64,000 nucleotides of DNA from Microbacterium sp. 1S1 (GTDB lineage Bacteria; Actinomycetota; Actinomycetes; Actinomycetales; Microbacteriaceae), in NCBI RefSeq assembly GCF_008271365.1, contig NZ_CP043430.1, positions 1,984,001 through 2,048,000 on the forward strand, in the 5' to 3' direction. This document shows, in pieces, positions 1-8,058 of this stretch (positions are counted from its first letter, which is position 1; each line of letters begins with the position of its first letter). The position numbers and the translations under genes are program-made. The notes beneath the pieces were generated by a model. The model did no database searches. It was not told the origin of the DNA and worked only from the letters and a program-made list of their open reading frames with translations.

Positions 1-514
1 AGAAGACGGGCGTCATCCGTGGGCATTCGCCAACTGGCAACATATAGGTCGAATGCCAGAGAACCGTGCGGTGAGGCGGTCGCGGAGCGCATCGCGCGCT
101 GGAACGTCGCGCCCACGGTCTGCGCGGGCGTATGAGCGCGAACTGTTGCGCTCAGTCGAGGCACGACGATGTCCTCCGATGTCAGGTGCACCGTGACCCC
201 CGGGCGAAAGCGGGCAGCGCGAACTCCTGTCGGGAGAGCCTCATTGAGGTCGCGCAGCGCGGTCTCAGACATCCCAGCGGATGCCTCGCGGGACAAGAAG
301 TCGAAGTAGATTCCTGTGCGTAAAGAAGTGAGCCGCAGCGCCGGAAGAAGTTCATTGGCCCGTTGCTCCGCTATTTCAGCGGTCGGGTAGCCGGATCCGC
401 AAAACGCCGCTCTCTCGGCGTCCGCGAGCGGCCCATTCGACTGGAGCCAGATGCTCTCGCTGTTCGACTCTGATAGCGAGAGTCGACTCTCGGCGGTGTC
501 CGGATTGCTGTTTC
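1..514 (-). CDS. Partial or degenerate reading frame, unknown
   Basis: An open frame of about 171 codons runs on the minus strand from a TAG at 517-515 to the left edge of the window. Its translation has protein-like composition, for example an ANELLPALRLTSLRTGIYFD stretch and a TVHLTSEDIVVPRLSATV stretch, unlike the arginine/serine-rich shadows in other frames. No ATG or GTG lies in its first 80 codons. The first ATG is at 272 and there is a TTG somewhat upstream. Either the gene starts at 272, or its true 5' end was lost by frameshift or rearrangement. The C-terminus is off the edge. I do not recognise a family. It diverges from the gene starting at 700. Confidence 0.35.
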
Positions 515-699
515 CTACATGCAGCGGTACGCGGAACGAATACATGGAGCGAGCGTATCGAGACTGCGGCCGGCGCGGCCCGCTTCAGCCGGGCTATGGT
601 TCGCGTTGCCGGCGACGCCTTGAGGCGGGGCAGTGCAACTTCGGGCTGGCGAGCAGGGTGCATCGCTACTCTGGTCGCAGGTGGCGGAGGAGGCAGACG

Positions 700-2058
700 G
701 TGAATACGAACGACACACCTGTCGAGATCTCGGAGATCAGCGAACAGCGATTCAACGCTTTCGTGGTCTGGGCCCGGGGGGCGGGCCCACTTGCGCCGAC
801 CAAGGAAGTTGCGTGGCTGGAGATCCGACCCGCTAAGGTGCTCGGCGTATTATTCGTTGACTTGACCGACCGCGAGCTCCACAGTTGCGTGCTCGCTCCC
901 GACCTCTCTGGACGCTATCGGGGAGTCAGGTTGCTAGGCCCACACGCAGATGTACGTGCCGCGGTGAATGCGACTGCGGAAGCTATGGCGAATGTTCACG
1001 CGGACTACGACAACTCACGCACTCAAGGCGATGAGAGGCCTTCCGAGAACTTCTTCAGAGTGGCTTCGAACGAGGATCGCTTGCACGTTCGATTCAAGTA
1101 CCTACGAGATCAGACGAGTGCCGTCGCTGCGCGTCGCCTCATAGAGGTCGCCATGCGTTGGTACGAGAACCAAGATGGAACTTTCGTCGAGCAGTTTCAG
1201 ACCACTGCCTTCGATGCCAGGGTGTGGGAACTATATGTATGGGCGCTGATGCGTGAGGCGGGTCTACGAGTCGAACAGCCCAAGCCCGCGCCAGACTTCC
1301 TTGCACGAGGTGTGTTCGGAGATTTCTACGTCGAGGCAACGACCGCGAACCCGCCGCCAGTGCACAACGTGCCCGTTCCGCCGGAGACGGCTGACGAGCT
1401 TTTTGACTATGCGCACAACTACCTGCCGACTCGCTTCTCCGGCCCGCTTGTTGCAAAGCTCAGAAAGCGCTACTGGGAGCGAACCGGAGCGCGGAAGATA
1501 CCCTTCGTGATTGCTGTGCAAGACTTCCATCAGGACCTGTCGATGACGTGGAGCCAGCCCGCGCTGTACGAATACCTCTACGGTGTGCGCATCGAAGATG
1601 TGGAGCGGGATGGAGTCGTCCGCCAGGTCGAGGTCCCCGTCGGAACACTTAAATGGGGCACGAAGGAGCTTGAGTCCGGTTTCTTTAAGTTGCCTGATTC
1701 GGAGCGGATCAGTGCCGTGATCTTCAATGCAGCAGGGACACTCAGCAAGTTCAATCGCATGGGCATCGCGGCGGGGATGGGGGAGTCATCGCTGTTGGCG
1801 TTCCATCGCGGTTCTCGTTACGCGGAAGACAACTCGGGCGAGGTTGTGCCATTCAGTCAGCAGGTGGGTGAGGGATATGAGGAACGCTGGATTGATGGCA
1901 CCACTGTCTTCCACAACCCCGGGGCGCTCTACCCGCTTCCGCCCGAGGCCTTACCGGGTGCGGCGCACGTTAGCGAGCGAGCCGGCATGCGGGAGCAATC
2001 TTCTCCTGCCGGACATCTCGTCACCAGCACCACGAGCTTGGTGCTCCCACAAGGATGA
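700..2058 (+). CDS. Hypothetical protein with degenerate PD-(D/E)xK-like motif
   Basis: Start taken as GTG at 700 because GGAGGAGG lies at about 685-692; the frame is open upstream to 451, but that extension is arginine-rich and looks non-coding. The product is 452 aa. In the middle, a helix with FDARVWELYVWALMREAG is followed by KPAPDFLARG and then GDFYVEATTANP. This E...PD...ExT spacing resembles the restriction-endonuclease fold, with the usual lysine replaced by threonine. No signal peptide or membrane segment is seen. It converges on the 2066 gene with only 7 bases between stops. Catalytic activity is inference; it may be an inactive nuclease-fold protein or something unrelated. The lower GC and island setting suggest horizontal transfer. 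Confidence 0.7.
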   Translation: MNTNDTPVEISEISEQRFNAFVVWARGAGPLAPTKEVAWLEIRPAKVLGVLFVDLTDRELHSCVLAPDLSGRYRGVRLLGPHADVRAAVNATAEAMANVHADYDNSRTQGDERPSENFFRVASNEDRLHVRFKYLRDQTSAVAARRLIEVAMRWYENQDGTFVEQFQTTAFDARVWELYVWALMREAGLRVEQPKPAPDFLARGVFGDFYVEATTANPPPVHNVPVPPETADELFDYAHNYLPTRFSGPLVAKLRKRYWERTGARKIPFVIAVQDFHQDLSMTWSQPALYEYLYGVRIEDVERDGVVRQVEVPVGTLKWGTKELESGFFKLPDSERISAVIFNAAGTLSKFNRMGIAAGMGESSLLAFHRGSRYAEDNSGEVVPFSQQVGEGYEERWIDGTTVFHNPGALYPLPPEALPGAAHVSERAGMREQSSPAGHLVTSTTSLVLPQG

Positions 2059-2065
2059 TCTCGGA

Positions 2066-2446
2066 TCAGTTACTCCATGACCAAGCGTCGTGTCGCGCGT
2101 CCCGTAGCGCTTCATCAAGGCGCCCCTCGATAAGCCGCGTGATGTTGCGGGGCGGATCCGCTTCGGGCAACGAGACGTTCAACCACTGCGCCCATGTCCA
2201 GGAGTCGCTTACGCCGGTCTGGAGGGTGAGAAGAACCTCCCGCAGACCTGGAACCACCTCGCCGTCGTGCAGTTGAAAGACGGGGAAGAGGTAGACGCCG
2301 TCTTCGGTGCGCAACATGAGGAGGCTGAGATCGTTCCCAGCCTCCATGACCTCAGCCTCCGTCCGTCCGAGGGTGCGGGCCATGCTGGTCACCGTGTAGC
2401 ACGGACCGACGATCTCAGCCCAGGGGTTCGGTTCCTCCTCGGTCAC
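2066..2446 (-). CDS. MbcA/Xre/ParS-like small protein, antitoxin candidate
   Basis: A 126-aa protein starting with GTG at 2446 that overlaps the upstream stop (GTGA). Residues 15-50 look like a short helix-turn-helix (TVTSMARTLGRTEAEVMEAG) followed by a hairpin (LLMLRTEDGVYLFPVFQL). The second half (GLREVLLTL, then WTWAQWLNVSLP, then NITRLIEGRLDEAL) resembles the C-terminal part of actinobacterial MbcA/ParS/Xre-type antitoxins, which bind RES toxins. No RES toxin is visible next to it. It is the last gene of a four-gene overlapping operon with a VbhA-like gene directly upstream. The family call is from pattern memory only. It could instead be a DNA-binding regulator of the operon. Confidence 0.55.
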   Translation of the reverse strand: MTEEEPNPWAEIVGPCYTVTSMARTLGRTEAEVMEAGNDLSLLMLRTEDGVYLFPVFQLHDGEVVPGLREVLLTLQTGVSDSWTWAQWLNVSLPEADPPRNITRLIEGRLDEALRDARHDAWSWSN

Positions 2447-2649
2447 GGCTCCTTCTCGGGTTTCCGGGTGTGGCGGCGACGAACGTCTTCGATGATCTCG
2501 TCGAGGGTGCGGCGGCCCTCGATGTAGTTCCAGGCGTCGCGGATCGCATCACGTGTCGGAGCGAGGCCGTCGAGGCGGCAGGAGTGGAACGCTTCGAGGA
2601 CTCCGTTCAGCCGCTCCTCTCGCGTACGGACGTGGTCATCGTTACCCAA
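2443..2649 (-). CDS. VbhA-like antitoxin domain protein
   Basis: A 68-aa protein with a TTG start inside the 3' end of the phosphoesterase gene and a 4-base overlap with the next gene. It has the shape of VbhA-type Fic antitoxins: a helix ending in SCRLDGLAP (residues 23-31), then TRDAIRDAWNYIEGRRTLDEIIEDVRRRH. VbhA-type antitoxins block Fic AMP-transferases through an (S/T)xxxE(G/N) motif. Here the motif reads S23-xxx-D27-G28, so the glutamate is an aspartate. No Fic gene (HPFxxGNG) is present in the window. It may be an orphan antitoxin, or a domain now controlling a different partner in this operon. Confidence 0.6.
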   Translation of the reverse strand: MGNDDHVRTREERLNGVLEAFHSCRLDGLAPTRDAIRDAWNYIEGRRTLDEIIEDVRRRHTRKPEKEP

Positions 2650-3457
2650 CGGGGAATGCCGCCTCTCTCATCTGCTGGACCGTGGGGACCTCTAGGCGCA
2701 GCGTCCGCAGGTCGAGGAACGCGAGGCTGCCCTGCATCGTGTCTCGTCCGAAGCTCGCCACGCGGCGCCCGTCGTCGGTCGCGCCGCCGCCAGCAACATG
2801 CATATGACCATGCATCAGCAGTCCTGGTCGGATGGCGTCCCAGACTTTGGCAACCCGCTCGCGTGACTGTGCGGACTCTGCGAGCGTTTCGTCAGGGAAT
2901 CCCATCGGGTTGGACCGCAGCACCTCTTGTACGGCGCGAACGGGCGTGCGGGCAGGGGACTCGTGCGTCAGCATCAGATCAGCGGGACCACCAGCGATGG
3001 CCGCGGCCACATGAGAGTCATCGATGCGCTCATCGGGCCACCATCCGGCGCCTTCTCGTCGCCAAAGCCTGTCGACGGAGGCTGCACCGCCGAGCGACAG
3101 CACCGACCGTCCGCCAATGGTGAGCCTGGCGGGCCTTGCCAGGAGCCAGGTGAGCTTCGAGACTCGGACGGCTGAACTAGGCTGCTCGTCGAGGAGCGGC
3201 GTGACGTCCGACCACGGTTCGTGGTTGCCGAGCGTCACATAGATGCGGTCGATGTTCGTGTCAGCGAGTGCCTCATCGACGGCATCGGGATCGATCCACC
3301 AGTCACCGAGCTGCAGGATCGTCGTCACGTCCGGTGCCAGCGCCGGCAGGATACGAGAGAGCGTCCTGACCCAGCCGACGTTGCCGTGCCAGTCCCCGCA
3401 CACCGCCACGCGCTGATCCGGGAGATCGATGGTCGACGCGCGTTCAAGTGCTCTCAC
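2642..3457 (-). CDS. Metallophosphoesterase (calcineurin-like)
   Basis: A 271-aa protein with GTG start at 3457, overlapping the upstream stop (GTGA). It carries the full two-metal motif set: D22-x-H24 in CGDWHGN, GD at 51-52, GNHE at 77-80, an LTHESP histidine near 165, and HGHMH at 216-220. The family hydrolyses phosphomonoesters or phosphodiesters with Mn or Fe; the substrate cannot be read from sequence. It has no signal peptide, so it should act in the cytosol. It sits in the middle of a four-gene unit with two antitoxin-like genes downstream, which makes a role as effector of a conflict system possible but unproven. Housekeeping nucleotidase or RNA 2',3'-phosphatase roles are alternatives. 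Confidence 0.85.
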   Translation of the reverse strand: MRALERASTIDLPDQRVAVCGDWHGNVGWVRTLSRILPALAPDVTTILQLGDWWIDPDAVDEALADTNIDRIYVTLGNHEPWSDVTPLLDEQPSSAVRVSKLTWLLARPARLTIGGRSVLSLGGAASVDRLWRREGAGWWPDERIDDSHVAAAIAGGPADLMLTHESPARTPVRAVQEVLRSNPMGFPDETLAESAQSRERVAKVWDAIRPGLLMHGHMHVAGGGATDDGRRVASFGRDTMQGSLAFLDLRTLRLEVPTVQQMREAAFPVG

Positions 3458-3855
3458 TGAGTCCTCGCAGCCTGGTGGGCACGAGCGCGCTCGCGGAATG
3501 TCGGGCCAACCCGGAGACTGCGCTCAACATCTTTGTCCCAGCTGATCCATCCGCCCCGTTTCCACTGAATCGCTACGTGGAGGCGAAACGCGTGAAGAAT
3601 CGCGGTGCGAGTGACATAGTTCAGGCCAGCGGGCCACTCAGGGTGCAGAGGCTTGTCGTTGAAGAGAGCAGCGAACAGCTCCTTGAACGTGGGTCCGCCG
3701 CCGGTTCTTCGCCGCACAGTGGCGACGAAGATGCCCGCGGCAAGACCGAGATGGTCTGCGCGCTTCTCCTCGGTGAGCGCTTCGAATGCGTCCTGCCACT
3801 CGCGGGGCGCCTCGACATCGGTGGCGATCCACCAGGTTGGTGTCAGATCTGTCAC
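3454..3855 (-). CDS. Hypothetical protein, first gene of overlapping operon
   Basis: The start is chosen as GTG at 3855, which has GGAG five bases upstream; an in-frame ATG at 3885 would add ten residues. The protein is about 133 aa. It has a tryptophan-rich start (TDLTPTWWIATDVEAPREW) and a basic C-terminal half (AIQWKRGGWISWDKDVERSLRVG, then FRERARAHQAAR) that could bind nucleic acid. There are no membrane segments. I do not recognise a family. The stop overlaps the phosphoesterase start by four bases, so translation is probably coupled. The promoter should lie in 3856-4047, shared with the divergent XRE gene. Confidence 0.7.
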   Translation of the reverse strand: MTDLTPTWWIATDVEAPREWQDAFEALTEEKRADHLGLAAGIFVATVRRRTGGGPTFKELFAALFNDKPLHPEWPAGLNYVTRTAILHAFRLHVAIQWKRGGWISWDKDVERSLRVGPTFRERARAHQAARTQ

Positions 3856-4047
3856 ATTCACTCCAGACTCGGGGCTGAAGGGCATGCATCGAGCCGCCCC
3901 GGGGTCTATGCACAGCGCCGCACATGCAGATCGTCAAACGCGAGGCGTCGGCCGTCGGTTGATGCGTCGTGGTGACCGATTCTGCCACATAGACATATCC
4001 ATGGGTCAGCGCCTTCATCGGATCGTTGGAGAGTGATGAGGACGGAC

Positions 4048-4317
4048 GTGAGTGCTGACGACGAGTGGCAGAAGTTCGCCGCAGAGCTTGGTCTTCAGAT
4101 CCGTCGTCTGCGCGTCTCGAAAGGCTTGTCGCAAGAAGCGGTCGCCTTTCGTGCGGGTCTAGCTAGATTCACGTATCAGCGCTACGAGCGTGGCGAAGCG
4201 CAGTCCGGTGCGCCCTCAAACCCCACGTTGCGAACGCTCCTAGCCTTGGCGCAGATCTTTGAGGTGTCGCTTCAGGAGTTGGTGCCGGCGAACCACCCGG
4301 ACGTGACGGCTCGCTGA
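4048..4317 (+). CDS. XRE-family transcriptional regulator
   Basis: A helix-turn-helix of the XRE/Cro type is clear: GLQIRRLRVSKGLSQEAVAFRAGLARFTYQRYERGE, then LRTLLALAQIFEVSLQELV. The protein is about 89 aa from GTG at 4048, which has GAGGA five bases upstream; ATG 4036 and GTG 4033 are alternatives with worse spacing. It has no second domain, so any partner or ligand is unknown. It diverges from the 3855 operon across about 190 bp and converges on the ABC-3C operon, so control of the phosphoesterase/antitoxin operon is the simplest guess. It could also be a solitary antitoxin-like regulator. Confidence 0.8.
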   Translation: MSADDEWQKFAAELGLQIRRLRVSKGLSQEAVAFRAGLARFTYQRYERGEAQSGAPSNPTLRTLLALAQIFEVSLQELVPANHPDVTAR

Positions 4318-4329
4318 GGAAGCGAGTCG

Positions 4330-6390
4330 CTACCGGTCTTGGTCGCGTCCGTCTTCGTTCTCGATAAGGCCATATGGCGGGTAGTCAGGATTCTGCGAGT
4401 ACCGCACGACGGTGTGTTGAGAAGCGACCGACGGCGGCTGGTTGTCGACAAGAATGATCTGAGCGCCGGGGTGCTTCAAAACCCAGTCCGAGACATGCAT
4501 GTAGATGTTCTCGACGATGTGTCTGCTTCGCGTCGTGATGAGGCGTCCGAGCTCTTCGCCCTCACTGTCGGAGCTACTGGGCGTCTCAGGCGCGGTGGTG
4601 ACGACTGACCCTGGGACCAGATTTTTCTGCGGGCTGTCGATAATGAGAAAGCCGGGATGTCCCATTCCCTGCTCGAACGCGAGCTCGAAGAGTGCGAGCT
4701 CCCACGCAAGGGCGATGAGAGTCATCGCCCCAGATGAGCCGACTCGGTCATAGCGTCGGCCACGCACATAGGGGACGAGGTTCCTGTCAACCCGAACGAG
4801 ATCGACCTTCGGATAGTCAAAGTCTCGAAGGATCTCATGAATCCGGTCACCGACCCTAGCCAGAATCGTATCCCGCGGGGTGGCTCGCTTTAGGTACTCA
4901 GCCTTCCTCGACCGTGCTTCCTTGAGAGCTGCTGAAGTCTTCAGCAGCTCCACTTCCTTCTGCTGTAGCTGGAGCAGCATCTGGCGTGCCCGAAGCGCAG
5001 TCTTGAGGTCTACCCGAGCATCGCCGAGCGTTTTCTGTATCTCGTCACGTTGTGCGAGGAACGGGGACACGACTTGGCGCGAGACGCTGTCTAGAGCAGA
5101 CTGAGCCTCCTGGACCTCATCATTTGCCGCACTCAGCTTGCGACGAAGCTCGTCACCTTCTGCCCTCACCTCCTGCGAGAATGCGAGTAGCTGATTCAGC
5201 CGGCGGACGAGGTTGCGTCGTTCGGTCGAAAGGTCGGGAGCTTCATCTTGCGGGGTGTCATCCGAGGTCAAGTCCGAGTGGCACAGCGAGCATCGGTCAC
5301 CGACGACGGTCGGTGACGTTTTCAAGTGGCTTTGGCACGCGGGACATGTAACGACGGTCAGGGAGTCAAAGAGGCTGACAGACTCCGCAACAAGGTCGAG
5401 TCGGCGGATCTCGTCCGCATACTGAGCACGGAGCGGTTCGAGCCGCAGCGTCAGAGTCTCTCGGTCACGCAGCTCAGTCTGGATTCTCCGAGCGTGATTC
5501 GTGCTCCGCGCGAACGCCGCGCGAAGCTCGGTCGTGAAGTCGCCGCGGGCGGAGATGTCGGCGTCGATGCTCCGCCTCTTGGCGTTGAGCTCAGCGACCC
5601 GTGTCCCTAGCCGGTCCGACTCGGCAGTGATTTCCTCGAGCGTCGTGAAGCCCGCGTCCGTCATGAAGGTGCGAAGGGTCTGGACGGCGCGCGACAGTTC
5701 GCGTTCCTCAGCTCCGAGCTCTTCTACCGCACGCGACAACGAGGACTGCTGGTTATCGGATACTCCGAAGAAGAAGTTAACGACCTGATTCAGCTTGATG
5801 GAGCGCGCGGTTTGGTTGTGGTAAGTGAGGTCACCGTTGTCAAGCCGTCGGTTCGACAGGAACCACAGGGGTTGTAGATCCCGGAAGCTCAGCACGCTTG
5901 TCTTCGAATCCGTTTGCGTTGGTGCTTCGTCCAAGCGCAAACCGGCGAGGCCGCACAACTGAAGTAGGTAGTGCGACAGAGAGTCGGTATCCGCGGGGTC
6001 TGAAGTGAACGACCTCACCGGGGTTCCAGACATGCTGTCCAAATCGCCGGTGTAGAGGTAAGCGGCCGTCTTCTTCGACCCGAGAGCTCGCTCGATAACG
6101 TATCGACTCGCGGTGTCTCCGGTAGATCGCGCGTCTGCCACGTCGATGGCGAGCTGAGCCGAGCGTACGTTCGCCATGATCTCGTCGTGTTCAGGGTGCT
6201 CCTTCGCACCGAGACACCAGTCGATGAACTCGAGCACCGAAGTCTTTCCAGTGCTGATCTCGCCGGCGATTATCGAAAGCTGACGGATCACGTCGGCATC
6301 ATTCCGGTCGGTGAAGTTGACTCGATATGAGTGGTTTGGCCCGACCAGACGGAGGCCGCGGACGTTGAATGCAGGGCGAGTGGCAGTCAT
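4330..6390 (-). CDS. SMC/Rad50-like ABC ATPase, ABC-3C system
   Basis: A 686-aa ATPase. Walker A is GEISTGKTS at 43-51. A coiled coil spans about 215-345, then CPAC (349-352) and CSLC (367-370) form a zinc-hook-like turn, a second coiled coil spans about 385-500, a signature-like GSSGAMTLIALAWELALFE follows at about 551, and Walker B is FLIIDSPQKN at about 581. This is the Rad50-like layout of ATPases that drive ABC three-component (ABC-3C) conflict systems, probably the DUF3732 type. It lies 11 bases after the middle-component gene and is last in the operon. It likely senses or loads onto invader DNA and controls the nuclease-like partner; this role is inferred from the class. Walker B ends in DS rather than DE. 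Confidence 0.8.
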   Translation of the reverse strand: MTATRPAFNVRGLRLVGPNHSYRVNFTDRNDADVIRQLSIIAGEISTGKTSVLEFIDWCLGAKEHPEHDEIMANVRSAQLAIDVADARSTGDTASRYVIERALGSKKTAAYLYTGDLDSMSGTPVRSFTSDPADTDSLSHYLLQLCGLAGLRLDEAPTQTDSKTSVLSFRDLQPLWFLSNRRLDNGDLTYHNQTARSIKLNQVVNFFFGVSDNQQSSLSRAVEELGAEERELSRAVQTLRTFMTDAGFTTLEEITAESDRLGTRVAELNAKRRSIDADISARGDFTTELRAAFARSTNHARRIQTELRDRETLTLRLEPLRAQYADEIRRLDLVAESVSLFDSLTVVTCPACQSHLKTSPTVVGDRCSLCHSDLTSDDTPQDEAPDLSTERRNLVRRLNQLLAFSQEVRAEGDELRRKLSAANDEVQEAQSALDSVSRQVVSPFLAQRDEIQKTLGDARVDLKTALRARQMLLQLQQKEVELLKTSAALKEARSRKAEYLKRATPRDTILARVGDRIHEILRDFDYPKVDLVRVDRNLVPYVRGRRYDRVGSSGAMTLIALAWELALFELAFEQGMGHPGFLIIDSPQKNLVPGSVVTTAPETPSSSDSEGEELGRLITTRSRHIVENIYMHVSDWVLKHPGAQIILVDNQPPSVASQHTVVRYSQNPDYPPYGLIENEDGRDQDR

Positions 6391-6401
6391 TGGTAGTGGT
6401 C

Positions 6402-7007
6402 CTAGAAGAGCATGTCGCGTGATGCGAGGCCGGAAGTCTCCGCCTCGAACTCGTGGTATGTGGGGGCGTCGATGAGGTCGAAAAGCATCGGGTCGACCCG
6501 GAGCCAGGTCTCGAGGCGTTGGCGCATCCTTTGAGCCGAGAGCCGCATCACCAAGGGGCCCACAGTGGCCACGCTAAGCCGATACGCATCCGCATAGACC
6601 GAGCAGAGTCGCTCGGCTGACTGTTCGCCAAGCTCAGTGAGGGAGAAAACTCGTTGCCTGTCAGCGACGAAAAGTCGAACAAGTCCAAGGGAGACCAACT
6701 GAGCGACATCAGACGCTACTCGCTCGCGACGGGAGACAAACCGCTGACTAGGGGAGGCGTATGTGATGGAGTGGCGCCCAAACCCTTGAAGGCGAAGTTC
6801 GTTTGCTTCCGGCGAGTCGTCGCCCACCACAAGGAACGGATTGGCCGAGAGAAATTCGATGATGGAAAGGCGCTCGAGGTCGACTCGATTCAGTGGAGGC
6901 TGAACGCCATCGAGGACGAGAAGGAGCTGCGCCATGCGGAAGGCCGGGACGGATTCAGCCCTGAGCGTGGATGCGGCGTTATCCATGAACGCGGTCGAAC
7001 TAGTCAT
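6402..7007 (-). CDS. ABC-3C middle component-like protein
   Basis: Start taken as ATG at 7007, five bases inside the end of the upstream gene (ATGACTAG), with GGAGAAC just before it; a longer frame to 7151 would overlap the upstream gene by about 150 bases and is not credible. The product is 201 aa, mostly helical, with winged-helix-like features (QLLLVLDGVQPPLNRVDLERLSIIEFL, LVSLGLVRLFV, VFSLTELGEQSAERL). Small winged-helix middle components between ATPase and effector genes define ABC-3C systems, where they are thought to bridge the two. The assignment rests on gene order and size as much as sequence. Confidence 0.7.
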   Translation of the reverse strand: MTSSTAFMDNAASTLRAESVPAFRMAQLLLVLDGVQPPLNRVDLERLSIIEFLSANPFLVVGDDSPEANELRLQGFGRHSITYASPSQRFVSRRERVASDVAQLVSLGLVRLFVADRQRVFSLTELGEQSAERLCSVYADAYRLSVATVGPLVMRLSAQRMRQRLETWLRVDPMLFDLIDAPTYHEFEAETSGLASRDMLF

Positions 7008-8046
7008 CAGTGTTCTCCGTCTCATCATCGACTTCGCGCCCGGTCGCTGGCTTCGACAGGGAGGTGCGAGATCGGTGGTCCTGCGCGACTTCTCGCCAAT
7101 CCCGAACCCATCCAGCGCGTCCGTTGTCCACAGCCTGATGAAGCAGGCCAACGCCGTGAATCACATGTGCGCGCAGGCTCGCCGCTTCGCGCACATGACT
7201 GGCTTCGATCCCGGCAAGCACTTCTCCATACAGCCGAGGAAACCGTCGCTCGGGCGACGTCTGACATGCAGTGTTGAATGCGACCGACCACGTCGACGAC
7301 ACGGCAACTCGCCACGTCGATAGGGCGGAGACTTCGGTCGAAAGACCCTTGTCTGTGACCTCGCGTTCGAGGATTTCAGCGTTGAAGAACGCTTCCCTCG
7401 CTGAGCGGGTTTCAGGTAGCCCGGCTTCATCCAACTGGCGCACGAAGAGGGCGCCGTCATACTTCGACTCATCGACAAGTTCCTCGAGCCCGCGTTCCAC
7501 TTCGTCCTCGGAGCGTTCGGGCACCGCAAAGACAGGAGAGAAGTAGAACCGGCGCACGTCCTCACCAGCAGTGGCCTGGAGTCGCCGCCGGAGGCGCCCG
7601 CCCGACTCCAGTTCGATGGTTAGGTCATCCACTTTCGCCGTGCGCTTCTTCCACCCGTTCCACCACTTGAGCATTGGACCGTCGAGTTCGCACGGGACGC
7701 ACAGAGTCCACGACGCAATCCTGTAGCCATGCTCGTGTGCTGCCTTTTGCGCGGACTTGTACGACTCCCGCACTTCACTCTGCTGCGATGGTCCGAAACC
7801 GTTGATGAAGTACTTCGACTGCCAGACGTGAACTTCACCAGCCTCGCCCAAGTCCCCTACGAAGGCGTCGATGCCCCAGTCGCCCGGATTCGCCTGGATC
7901 TCTTGAACGTCGGGATGAACGATGCCCACGATGTCCGCAACGAGTCGTTCGAACGCGTCGCGAGCGCCGGCCGGGCCCGAGAACCGAACCTCAAGGAACC
8001 GGAAATCGACGTCGCCGGCTCCGAGCACCGCAATCTGACTTGACAC
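7000..8046 (-). CDS. ABC-3C effector, Mrr-like nuclease domain
   Basis: The N-terminal domain contains FERLVADIVGIVHPDVQEIQ, then GDWGIDAFVGDL, then EVHVWQSKYF. This D...QxK arrangement matches the Mrr branch of restriction-endonuclease folds (from the GTG start, D60 and Q76-x-K78). The rest, about 250 residues, is a helical C-terminal region of unknown fold. The likely role is DNA cleavage when licensed by the ATPase partner. The start is ambiguous: GTG 8046 sits just after a nine-G run, while ATG 8079 or 8085 would place the run inside the gene as Thr-Gly-Gly-Gly-Gly-Arg. I prefer GTG 8046 because the extension is low-complexity. First gene of the three-gene operon. Confidence 0.75.
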   Translation of the reverse strand: MSSQIAVLGAGDVDFRFLEVRFSGPAGARDAFERLVADIVGIVHPDVQEIQANPGDWGIDAFVGDLGEAGEVHVWQSKYFINGFGPSQQSEVRESYKSAQKAAHEHGYRIASWTLCVPCELDGPMLKWWNGWKKRTAKVDDLTIELESGGRLRRRLQATAGEDVRRFYFSPVFAVPERSEDEVERGLEELVDESKYDGALFVRQLDEAGLPETRSAREAFFNAEILEREVTDKGLSTEVSALSTWRVAVSSTWSVAFNTACQTSPERRFPRLYGEVLAGIEASHVREAASLRAHVIHGVGLLHQAVDNGRAGWVRDWREVAQDHRSRTSLSKPATGREVDDETENTDD

Positions 8047-8049
8047 TCG

Positions 8050-8058
8050 CCCCCCCCC
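8050..8058. repeat. Homopolymer tract, nine C (nine G on minus strand)
   Basis: Nine consecutive C bases on the plus strand lie immediately upstream of, or within, the 5' end of the ABC-3C effector gene. If translation starts at 8079 or 8085, a one-base slip would frameshift the gene. If it starts at GTG 8046, the tract occupies the ribosome-binding region and a slip would change spacing. Either way it is positioned like a phase-variation switch. Confidence 0.85.

Noticed and set aside
132..323. 63-aa plus-strand frame
   Set aside because: Composition is cysteine/arginine/serine-rich and it lies antisense to the better open frame at 1-514.
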